A stretch of DNA of 11,504 nucleotides from an uncultured Bacteroidales bacterium (lineage in GTDB: Bacteria > Bacteroidota > Bacteroidia > Bacteroidales > Paludibacteraceae). The DNA lies in NCBI GenBank assembly GCA_937892015.1, contig CALAUY010000157.1, forward strand, positions 1 through 11,504, written 5' to 3'. A program made the position numbers and the translations under genes. Positions 1 through 5,085 of this stretch are shown here, piece after piece (positions within the stretch are counted from its first letter, which is position 1; the number at the start of each line of letters is the position of its first letter). Below the pieces are notes generated by a model. It ran no database searches. It had not been told where the DNA came from and saw only the letters and a program-made list of their open reading frames with translations.

Positions 1-32
1 GGAAAGTGGGTTAACATACTGATAGTCAGTTT

Positions 33-66
33 GTTTTTAGGCTCAAGCTAGCTTGAGCCTAAAAAC
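33..66. repeat. 34-bp perfect palindrome
   Basis: Every base from 33 to 66 pairs with its partner around a centre between 49 and 50 (core AGCTAGCT). The arms carry AGGCTCAAG flanked by T5 on the left and A5 on the right. That is the opposite polarity to a rho-independent terminator, which would have A before and T after the stem, so termination is not the obvious role. The 8-mer AGGCTCAA inside it (39-46) recurs at 78-85, overlapping the left end of the insertion sequence. It could be a protein-binding site or a remnant of an older mobile-element end. No function can be assigned. Confidence 0.85.
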
Positions 67-81
67 GGCAAACGATGAGGC

Positions 82-103
82 TCAATAGGTCAAAAAGTAG
101 GCT
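82..103 (+). repeat. Left terminal inverted repeat of the IS
   Basis: A 22-bp sequence with core AGGTCAAAAAGTAGGCT. Its reverse complement occurs without mismatch at 1179-1200. It starts 63 bp before the transposase start codon. Confidence 0.9.
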
Positions 104-166
104 AAAATTTGCATATATCATTAATTTTTAGTAATTTAGCGGCGTTAAACTAATTAAAAACGCCCT

Positions 167-1135
167 ATGTATATAACTAAATGCCCCAAATGTAAATCAT
201 CTGACATCAAGAAAAATGGCATCCGCAGAGGTGCCCAATTCTACAAGTGTAAAAGTTGCGGAAAGCAATTTCTAAACCCGGGTTCTAAACCCACTCCTGG
301 GGGTATATTACAGGAGTATGTTGCGGGAAAACAAACCATCGCAGAGATAGCTTTTCATCACCATGTGAGTGAGGCTACAATCAAGCGTCTATTCCACAAG
401 GTGGTGGTTGCATGGCAGCAGCCTGTTCTACCGGGACGACATGGATATGTGCATCTGGATGCCACCTATTGGGGGCATAATTGGGGCATCATGCTGGCCA
501 TTGATGCCGAGACGGGTGAGGTGCTATATCTTGCTTTTATTAGGCACGAGACGACGCGCAATTTTGTTGATGCCATTACGGCTATCGTCTCAGCCGGATA
601 TAGGATAGATGGTATCATTATCGATGGTAAAACCGACTTGTTTTCGGCCTTATCTTATTATCCTCTACAGATGTGCCAATTCCATATGATTCAAATAGTT
701 AGGCGATATTTAACCAAGAATCCTAAGCTGATTGCGTCCAAGGAACTGATGCGGTTATGTCGGAGTATGGTAACGATGAGGGGAACGGATTTTGCGATGG
801 CATATGAGGGTTGGAAAACACGTTGGCGCGACTTCCTCAACAGACGCACAACGCACAAAGACGGCAGGTCATATTACTTGCATCGACGACTACGGACGTT
901 GGTTCATAGTATCGATTTTTATCTGCCTTATCTGTTCACGTTCCAACGTCCGGATTGTAAAGGTATGCCCAACACCAACAATAAGATTGAGGGCACATTT
1001 ACTGATCTCAAAACCAACCTCAATAATCATTGCGGATTGACCAAGGAGCATCGACAACTATTTATCACGGCCTATTTTCTGATGCGACAAAAACCATCCA
1101 ATTTGTTATCTCTTTTTGATGATTCATCTGCATAA
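167..1135 (+). CDS. IS256-family transposase, variant Zn-binding type
   Basis: This 322-aa transposase would cut and rejoin the ends of the surrounding IS. The N-terminus is a zinc ribbon with two CxxC pairs (C6/C9 and C28/C31), followed by a helix-turn-helix-like segment at about residues 45-80. The rest matches a MULE/IS256-type DDE nuclease fold: first acid D98 in HLDATYW, second D153 in IIDG, the family motif CQFH at 170-173, and the final acid E275 in the NNKIEG motif. These acids are assigned by motif, not by alignment. The ATG at 167 leaves a complete zinc ribbon and the frame is uninterrupted to TAA, so the protein looks full length and catalytically intact. It resembles Bacteroidales transposases annotated as the Zn-binding variant of the IS256 family. 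No cargo gene is present. Confidence 0.9.
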   Translation: MYITKCPKCKSSDIKKNGIRRGAQFYKCKSCGKQFLNPGSKPTPGGILQEYVAGKQTIAEIAFHHHVSEATIKRLFHKVVVAWQQPVLPGRHGYVHLDATYWGHNWGIMLAIDAETGEVLYLAFIRHETTRNFVDAITAIVSAGYRIDGIIIDGKTDLFSALSYYPLQMCQFHMIQIVRRYLTKNPKLIASKELMRLCRSMVTMRGTDFAMAYEGWKTRWRDFLNRRTTHKDGRSYYLHRRLRTLVHSIDFYLPYLFTFQRPDCKGMPNTNNKIEGTFTDLKTNLNNHCGLTKEHRQLFITAYFLMRQKPSNLLSLFDDSSA

Positions 1136-1178
1136 GTTTGTAGGGCTCGTGTCTATAGCATTACACGACCTATTTCCC

Positions 1179-1200
1179 AGCCTACTTTTTGACCTATTGA
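1179..1200 (-). repeat. Right terminal inverted repeat of the IS
   Basis: Exact reverse complement of 82-103 over 22 bp. It begins 44 bp after the transposase stop codon. Confidence 0.9.
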
Positions 1201-1219
1201 CGCATACCTACTCTTAAAC

Positions 1220-1238
1220 AGCCTACTTTTTGACCTAT
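1220..1238 (-). repeat. Extra copy of the IS right end
   Basis: The inner 19 bp of the right terminal repeat (AGCCTACTTTTTGACCTAT) occurs again here without mismatch, 41 bp beyond and in the same orientation as the copy at 1179-1197. Between them, ACCTACTCTTA at 1206-1216 looks like a degraded third copy. It may be the remnant of another element copy or an alternative end of this one. Confidence 0.85.
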
Positions 1239-1240
1239 AG

Positions 1241-1399
1241 GCCTTGTTTTATTCGTTCGATTCGTGCAATTCGTGTTCGAAAAAACCACCCACATGCACT
1301 TGTCTTTGTTCTTTCTTTTCGTGAGGAAAATCCGGGGAAACGGCTTTGAGGAAAGATTCGTAAATGGTCGATTGACCATACTCTTTCATTTTTGCTCTG
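1241..1399. other. Intergenic spacer between IS and tRNA-Arg
   Basis: No credible gene. It begins with a dispersed repeat, at 1246-1266, whose exact reverse complement lies at 11213-11233. A hairpin (ATGGTC, loop GATT, GACCAT) at 1364-1379 lies about 20 nt past the 3' end of the minus-strand tRNA-Arg. It has no T-run after it on that strand, so it is more likely a processing or protective hairpin than a terminator. The pyrimidine-rich stretch at about 1300-1320 resembles, on the minus strand, the AACAAAGA-type low-complexity sequence seen elsewhere in the window. Confidence 0.5.
1246..1266 (-). repeat. Dispersed ACGAAT-type intergenic repeat, copy 1
   Basis: Its reverse complement is CACGAATCGAACGAATAAAA plus one C, identical over 21 bp to 11213-11233, nearly 10 kb away in the opposite orientation. 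Both copies are also next to a GAACACGAA unit, so they belong to the same short-unit family. Confidence 0.85.
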
Positions 1400-1473
1400 T
1401 GATTTGGGCGGGATTCGAACCCGCGACCCACAGCTTAGAAGGCTGTTGCTCTATCCAGCTGAGCTACCAAACC
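1400..1473 (-). tRNA. tRNA-Arg(UCU)
   Basis: The minus strand folds into a complete 74-nt cloverleaf including the discriminator A. The acceptor arms are GGTTTGG and CCAAATC with one G-U pair, the D arm GCTC/GAGC, the anticodon stem ACAGC/GCTGT with loop CTTCTAA, and the T arm GCGGG/CCCGC with loop TTCGAAT. The anticodon TCT is the complement of 1437-1439, so it decodes AGA and AGG arginine codons. The 3' CCA is not encoded (CAG follows the discriminator) and must be added by nucleotidyltransferase. Its promoter is on the same strand at 1520-1551. Confidence 0.97.
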
Positions 1474-1519
1474 GAACCATTTTTCCCTATTTGAGTGGGG
1501 AAAAAATCAAAACGGGCTG

Positions 1520-1551
1520 CAAAGTTACTGCTTTTTTTTGAAAAAAACAAA
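1520..1551 (-). promoter_or_regulatory. Promoter of tRNA-Arg (TTTG-N20-TAACTTTG)
   Basis: On the minus strand the -33 box TTTG (1548-1551) and the -7 box TAACTTTG (1520-1527) are separated by 20 bp. They match the Bacteroidota housekeeping consensus TTTG / TAnnTTTG. The predicted start lies about 40 nt before the mature tRNA. The box sits in a 23-bp block that is nearly identical at the tRNA-Glu promoter. Confidence 0.75.
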
Positions 1552-1568
1552 TTTTTTGGCAAAAAAAC

Positions 1569-1599
1569 TTGCATATTTTGAAAAAAAGTAGTAATTTTG
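1569..1599 (+). promoter_or_regulatory. Candidate promoter for rpoD
   Basis: CTTG with its TTG at 1569-1571, a 20-bp gap, then TAATTTTG at 1592-1599 fit the Bacteroidota promoter pattern, with a weaker -33 box. It points towards rpoD and is back to back with the tRNA-Arg promoter. If it is the only promoter, the rpoD transcript carries a leader of roughly 345 nt. Confidence 0.6.
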
Positions 1600-1606
1600 C
1601 ACACTT

Positions 1607-1951
1607 TTTTATCTTAGGGTAGTCTGCTCCGATGCAAAAAAGGACGATTTTGACCGCGCAAAACGCCATCAATGATGACCACAGACAATGCACGTCCGAT
1701 ATCAACACAACGCACGTTCGATATCTACGCAGCGCACCATCAATGACCGCGCAATGGTATTAGAAAAACTGCCAATGTGTCAAAATCTGACGAAAACAGC
1801 TGCTTCGGGGCTGACTTGGCACGGATTTTGTGGACTAAAAACCGCACCGTTTGGGCTGACAGCACCTGACAAAACGGACAAGAGAAAAGGTAAAATAAGA
1901 CGAGATAAGAGAAAAGACAAAAAGAATAAAGAAAAAGAAATTAGGTAGCAA
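1607..1951 (+). other. Long repeat-containing leader of rpoD
   Basis: No gene is convincingly present. The first half holds nested direct repeats: GACCGCGCAA at 1652-1661 and 1745-1754, CCATCAATGA at 1666-1675 and 1737-1746, and GCACGTCCGATATC at 1690-1703 repeated with one mismatch at 1712-1725. The last 70 bases are almost pure A/G. An open frame (ATG 1688, stop 1946-1948) ends 3 bp before the rpoD ATG and would encode 86 aa with a very Lys/Arg-rich tail. It resembles no family I know and is probably not a gene, although coupling to rpoD translation is possible. Confidence 0.5.
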
Positions 1952-2812
1952 ATGAGACAATTAAAGATTACAAAATCGATTACGAACCGCGAGAGCGCTT
2001 CTCTGGACAAGTACCTCCAAGAGATTGGCCGCGAAGAACTGATTTCGGTGGAGGAAGAAGTGGAACTGGCGGGGCGTATTCGCAACGGCGACCAAGAGGC
2101 GTTGGAGAAATTGGTACGCTCCAATCTGCGCTTCGTCGTTTCCGTGGCGAAACAATATCAGAATCAAGGACTCAGCCTGCCCGACTTGATTAACGAAGGC
2201 AACTTGGGCCTAATCAAAGCCGCAGAGAAATTCGACGAGACCCGCGGTTTCAAGTTCATCTCCTACGCCGTTTGGTGGATTCGGCAGAGCATTCTGCAAG
2301 CACTCGCCGAGCAGAGTCGTATCGTTCGTCTGCCACTCAACCAAGTGGGCTCACTCAACAAAATCAATAAGGCATACGCGCGTTTCGAACAAGAAAACGA
2401 GCGCCGGCCGTCGGCTGAAGAGTTGGCAGGCGTGGTCGATCTGCCCATCGATAAGGTGGCAGACACGCTGAAGTTCTCCGGACGACACGTCAGCGTCGAT
2501 GCCCCGTTCATAGAAGGCGAGGACAACACCCTGATTGATGTTATCGTCAACGAAGATTCTCCCAACGCCGATCGTGGACTCATCAACGAATCGCTCTCGA
2601 CTGAAATCAACCGAGCACTCGACACGCTACAACCTCGCGAGAAAGAGATTCTCAAGAATTTCTTCGGCATCGGCGTTCCGGAGAAAACGCTGGAAGAAAT
2701 CGGAAACGACCTCGGACTCACGCGCGAGCGCGTACGACAAATAAAGGAAAAGGCAATCCGACGACTGAGATCAAGCGGACGAAGCCGAGTACTGAAAACA
2801 TATCTTGGGTAA
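1952..2812 (+). CDS. rpoD: Primary (housekeeping) RNA polymerase sigma factor
   Basis: This 286-aa sigma-70 protein directs RNA polymerase to the TTTG/TAnnTTTG promoters seen in this window. It lacks region 1.1 and starts almost directly with region 1.2 (DKYLQEIGREE at about 19-29). Region 2 contains LRFVVSVAKQYQNQGLSLPD and then the core-binding and -7-recognition helices ending WWIRQSI. Region 3 follows, and region 4.2 near the C-terminus has the helix-turn-helix TLEEIGNDLGLTRERVRQIK. Size and the N-terminus MRQLKITKSITNRESASLDK are what I recall for the primary sigma factor of Bacteroidales, which is short compared with the 600-aa enterobacterial protein. The start is fixed by that conserved N-terminus. 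No terminator is obvious after the stop, so the downstream lipoprotein could be read through. Confidence 0.95.
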   Translation: MRQLKITKSITNRESASLDKYLQEIGREELISVEEEVELAGRIRNGDQEALEKLVRSNLRFVVSVAKQYQNQGLSLPDLINEGNLGLIKAAEKFDETRGFKFISYAVWWIRQSILQALAEQSRIVRLPLNQVGSLNKINKAYARFEQENERRPSAEELAGVVDLPIDKVADTLKFSGRHVSVDAPFIEGEDNTLIDVIVNEDSPNADRGLINESLSTEINRALDTLQPREKEILKNFFGIGVPEKTLEEIGNDLGLTRERVRQIKEKAIRRLRSSGRSRVLKTYLG

Positions 2813-2833
2813 CAAAACAAAACAAAATAAAAT

Positions 2834-2889
2834 AAAGTTAACGCAATGTTAAACATAAAGTTAAACACAAAGTTAACGCAATGTTAAAC
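2834..2889. repeat. 21-bp direct repeat between rpoD and lipoprotein gene
   Basis: A perfect 21-bp repeat at 2834-2854 and 2869-2889, spaced 35 bp, with core GTTAACGCAATGTTAAAC. A partial unit (AAAGTTAAAC) lies between the copies. Each copy is itself a near-inverted GTTAAC/GTTAAAC pair. It lies 20-76 bp ahead of the lipoprotein start codon, where a regulator could bind; equally it could be 3' untranslated sequence of rpoD. Confidence 0.85.
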
Positions 2890-2909
2890 GTTAATTTAAT
2901 AAAAAAATT

Positions 2910-3179
2910 ATGAAAAAGCTATTAATTGCGTGCGCAGTTGTACTGAGCACCGGTTTGTTCACCTCTTGCGGCGACACACAGTATTGCTACGAAATCACTA
3001 CCACGTATTCTCTTCTGGGTATTGAGACCACCTCTTCCAGCAAACAATGGTGCACCAAGAATGAGATTAAGAGCTACGAGGCCGCAGCTAAAGAGGCTGT
3101 AGTAAAACTCGGAATCAGCGAGGATGCCATCACCGTTTCGAGCAAACTCACCGGTCTGAGCAAAGACGAGTGCAAGTAA
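2910..3179 (+). CDS. Small predicted lipoprotein, unknown function
   Basis: This 89-aa protein has a type II signal peptide: a KK start, a hydrophobic stretch to residue 17, and lipobox FTSC with the lipid-bearing cysteine at 20. The mature part is about 70 aa and carries three more cysteines (26, 48 and 88), so one disulfide in the periplasm or at the cell surface is possible. The middle is Thr/Ser-rich (about 30-44) and the second half looks helical. I recognise no family. ATG 2910 is the only start that keeps the signal peptide. A long imperfect hairpin (ACCCAAAA 3194-3201 with TTTTGGGT 3220-3227) follows the gene. It has A's, not T's, after it, so it would protect the 3' end better than terminate. 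Confidence 0.8.
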   Translation: MKKLLIACAVVLSTGLFTSCGDTQYCYEITTTYSLLGIETTSSSKQWCTKNEIKSYEAAAKEAVVKLGISEDAITVSSKLTGLSKDECK

Positions 3180-3275
3180 TGCGCAAAAAACGCACCCAAA
3201 AAAGCACAAAAAATGCAGATTTTGGGTAAAAAAAGAAAAAAGTTGCGCTAAAGTGGCATTTTTTTGGCAAAAAAT

Positions 3276-3306
3276 TTTGTCATGTCAAAAAAAAGCAGTA
3301 CCTTTG
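3276..3306 (+). promoter_or_regulatory. Promoter of tRNA-Glu and probably rpsT
   Basis: TTTG (3276-3279), a 19-bp gap and TACCTTTG (3299-3306) match the Bacteroidota consensus. The expected start is a few bases before the tRNA at 3324. No separate promoter with both boxes is evident before rpsT, so this one may drive both. Confidence 0.8.
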
Positions 3307-3323
3307 CGCCGCTTTTTTCGAAA

Positions 3324-3395
3324 GGTGCCATCGTATAACGGTTAGTACTCAAGATTTTCATTCTTGCAATAGGGGTTCGATTCCCCTTGGCACTA
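3324..3395 (+). tRNA. tRNA-Glu(UUC)
   Basis: A 72-nt cloverleaf including the discriminator A. The acceptor arms are GGTGCCA and TGGCACT with a terminal G-U, the anticodon stem CAAGA/TCTTG with loop TTTTCAT, and the T arm AGGGG/CCCCT with loop TTCGATT. The anticodon TTC is at 3357-3359. CCA is not encoded (CAC follows). It lies 121 bp ahead of rpsT on the same strand. Confidence 0.96.
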
Positions 3396-3413
3396 CACGG
3401 GTGATACTTATTT

Positions 3414-3482
3414 GGGCAGGCTACGGTCCTGCCGCTTCAACTCCTGCCCGCAAGGGCTCATAAACAACGTTCTGTCGAGAAC
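3414..3482 (+). promoter_or_regulatory. Structured leader of rpsT with alternative hairpins
   Basis: GGGCAGG at 3414-3420 can pair in two exclusive ways: its GGCAGG with CCTGCC at 3428-3433 (loop of 7), or all 7 bases with CCTGCCC at 3443-3449. The first fold leaves GCCC-GCAA-GGGC (3446-3457), a hairpin with a GNRA tetraloop, free to form; the second destroys it. A further hairpin GTTCT-GTCG-AGAAC is at 3469-3482. E. coli S20 is known to control its own translation, so an autoregulatory switch is a reasonable inference, but none has been shown here. Confidence 0.5.
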
Positions 3483-3516
3483 AGACAATTGTGTAACACA
3501 CTAAAACAACAAAAAG

Positions 3517-3771
3517 ATGGCAAATCACAAGTCCGCTTTGAAAAGAATACGTCAGACGGAAAAGCACAACCTTCACAATCGCTATTATGCCAAGACCATG
3601 CGTAATGCGGTGAAGAAACTGCGTAACACGACCGACAAGGCAGAGGCCGCGGCCCAACTGCCCAAAGTGTCTTCAATGCTCGACAAGTTGGCTAAACGCA
3701 ATATCATTCACGCCAACAAAGCAGCTAATCTGAAGAGCAAATTGTCTCGTCACGTGAACAAGCTGGCGTAA
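3517..3771 (+). CDS. rpsT: 30S ribosomal protein S20
   Basis: This 84-aa basic protein is a small-subunit component that binds 16S rRNA in the body of the 30S particle. The N-terminus MANHKSALKRIRQTEK and the later NIIHANKAANLKSKLSRHVN are the conserved S20 signature, and the length is normal for the family. It is Lys/Arg-rich and all helical, as expected. ATG 3517 is the conserved start. It is monocistronic apart from possible cotranscription with tRNA-Glu, and a strong terminator follows at 3807-3830. A structured leader lies upstream. Confidence 0.97.
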   Translation: MANHKSALKRIRQTEKHNLHNRYYAKTMRNAVKKLRNTTDKAEAAAQLPKVSSMLDKLAKRNIIHANKAANLKSKLSRHVNKLA

Positions 3772-3782
3772 CTACCGGCAGA

Positions 3783-3796
3783 CGACGCGCGCGTCG
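3783..3796. repeat. GC-rich palindrome after rpsT
   Basis: CGACGCGCGCGTCG, a perfect 14-bp palindrome, lies 12 bp after the rpsT stop and just ahead of the terminator. It has no loop and no T-run, so it is not itself a terminator. Confidence 0.7.
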
Positions 3797-3806
3797 AGAA
3801 CACATG

Positions 3807-3830
3807 CGGCACCACAAGGTGCCGTTTTTT
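3807..3830 (+). terminator. Rho-independent terminator of rpsT
   Basis: CGGCACC pairs with GGTGCCG over 7 bp around the loop ACAA, followed directly by six T's. Confidence 0.95.
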
Positions 3831-3858
3831 ATACCACAGTGCACATAATGAATAGAAA

Positions 3859-5079
3859 ATGGAAGAATTTGAGATGATTGCCAAGACCTTCAAAGGTCTG
3901 GAGGAAGTGTTGACGCAAGAGTTGTTGGCTCTTGGAGCCAATAATGTGAAGCCAAGCCGACGAGCCGTCCGCTTCACGGGCGACAAGGCGATGATGTACC
4001 GTGCTAACTTGTCTCTGCGAACGGCATCGCGCATCCTGAAACCGATTGCCACGTTCAGCGCGAAGAACGCCGATGAAGTGTACGAGCAGTCGAAAGCGAT
4101 TGCATGGGAAGAGCTGATGGACGTGAACACCTCGTTCGCCATTGATGCCACTGTATATAGCGACACCTTTCGCCACTCGGGTTTCCTGACCTACCGAGTC
4201 AAAGATGCCATTGCCGACCGATTCAGAGAGCGTGGAGGTAAGCGCCCATCGGTCAAACTGACTAATCCTGACTTGTACATTAACGTGCACGTGGCGAACG
4301 AAACCGTGACACTGTCGCTGGACTCGTCAGGCGAGTCGCTGCACAAACGCGGTTGGCGCGAGGCAACAACTGAAGCGCCCATCAACGAGGCTCTGGCGGC
4401 AGGGATGTTGCTCTTAGCCGGATGGAACGGCGACACCGACCTCTACGACCCGATGTGCGGCTCGGGTACGTTCCTCATCGAGGCTGCAATGATTGCCATG
4501 AACATCGCACCCGGCATCTACCGCTCATCGTTCGCTTTCGAGCATTGGCACGATTTCGACAAAGACCTGTTCGAGGATATCTACAACGACGACTCCAATG
4601 AGCGACCCTTCACACATCATATCTATGGCTCAGACGCGTCGTTCTACTGCGTGCGCGCGGCAGAGAAGAACATCAAAAGGGCCGGTATGAGCAAATACAT
4701 CTCGCTCCGGCAGTGCCGCATCCAAGACCTGCAACCGGAGATGCAGAACGGACTCGTTATCATGAATCCGCCATACGGCGAACGACTGACAATGAAGCAG
4801 AGTCTCGACATCCAGACGCTGTATGGCGAGATAGGCAACGCGCTGAAGTTCCGCTTCTCGGGCTCGACGGCGTGGGTCATCTCTTCGAACGAAGATGCAC
4901 TGAAGTGCATCGGCCTGCGGCCGACACGCAAGATTCACCTGCTCAATGGCGAGCTCGACTGCCTTTTCAACAAATACGAGCTCTTTGCCGGCACACAGAG
5001 AGCGTTCAAGGAGGAAAGAGCAAAGAACAAAGAGCAAGAAACAGAGACGGAAGAGCAAGAAACAAAGACAGAAGACTGA
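3859..5079 (+). CDS. THUMP-domain rRNA guanine-N2 methyltransferase (RlmL-like)
   Basis: This 406-aa protein probably transfers a methyl group from SAM to a guanine N2 in 23S rRNA, like the N-terminal half of E. coli RlmKL or Gram-positive YpsC. Residues 1-60 are the ferredoxin-like start (MEEFEMIAKTFKGLEEVL), and a THUMP RNA-binding domain covers about 60-155. The methyltransferase domain carries the SAM-binding motif LYDPMCGSGTF (195-205) and the catalytic motif NPPYGER (303-309); the core ends near LDCLFNKYELF (366-376). Residues 385-406 are an unusual Lys/Glu/Gln tail with two tandem 7-aa units, encoded by a 21-bp DNA repeat. The start at 3859 gives the N-terminus typical of the family. 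The gene follows the rpsT terminator and ends 6 bp before the queA-like gene, so the two are probably cotranscribed. Confidence 0.9.
   Translation: MEEFEMIAKTFKGLEEVLTQELLALGANNVKPSRRAVRFTGDKAMMYRANLSLRTASRILKPIATFSAKNADEVYEQSKAIAWEELMDVNTSFAIDATVYSDTFRHSGFLTYRVKDAIADRFRERGGKRPSVKLTNPDLYINVHVANETVTLSLDSSGESLHKRGWREATTEAPINEALAAGMLLLAGWNGDTDLYDPMCGSGTFLIEAAMIAMNIAPGIYRSSFAFEHWHDFDKDLFEDIYNDDSNERPFTHHIYGSDASFYCVRAAEKNIKRAGMSKYISLRQCRIQDLQPEMQNGLVIMNPPYGERLTMKQSLDIQTLYGEIGNALKFRFSGSTAWVISSNEDALKCIGLRPTRKIHLLNGELDCLFNKYELFAGTQRAFKEERAKNKEQETETEEQETKTED
5032..5073 (+). repeat. 21-bp tandem repeat inside the methyltransferase tail
   Basis: Two adjacent units, 5032-5052 and 5053-5073, differ at two positions (GAGCAAGAAACAGAGACGGA versus GAGCAAGAAACAAAGACAGA, each plus A). 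They encode EQETETE and EQETKTE. The preceding GAACAAAGAGCAA (5025-5037) is found as its exact reverse complement in the gene-free region at 11031-11043. Confidence 0.85.
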
Positions 5080-5085
5080 GGACTA

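Larger units (their letters stand above)
82..1200 (+). mobile_element. Insertion sequence, IS256-like (Zn-binding variant)
   Basis: The element is about 1.12 kb. It is bounded by 22-bp perfect terminal inverted repeats (82-103 and 1179-1200) and holds one transposase gene that fills nearly all of it. No direct target duplication is visible next to these ends: the flanking octamers are GATGAGGC on the left and CGCATACC on the right. IS256-group elements normally make 8-9 bp duplications, so the flanks have decayed or recombined, or the true right end is the extra copy at 1220-1238. The element lies convergent to tRNA-Arg. Reading frame and both ends look intact, so it may still be active. The family call rests on the protein; the boundaries rest on the repeats. 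Confidence 0.85.

Noticed and set aside
1688..1948. 86-aa open frame ending 3 bp before rpoD
   Set aside because: No family resemblance; the Lys/Arg-rich end comes from an A/G-rich stretch and the first half from nucleotide repeats. It is kept only as part of the leader description.
2263..2868. 201-aa open frame on the minus strand over rpoD
   Set aside because: It is antisense to a clearly conserved gene, serine/arginine-rich as shadow frames are, and has no recognisable domain.
3194..3227. Possible terminator after the lipoprotein gene
   Set aside because: The stem is mostly A-T and is followed by A's on the plus strand, so it is not a standard rho-independent terminator.
3848..3877. Tiny overlapping open frame (ATG 3848) at the methyltransferase start
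   Set aside because: Nine codons in another frame, easily due to chance; no sign that it regulates translation.
3829..4290. 153-aa minus-strand open frame over the methyltransferase gene
   Set aside because: It lies opposite a conserved THUMP-domain gene and shows no domain of its own.
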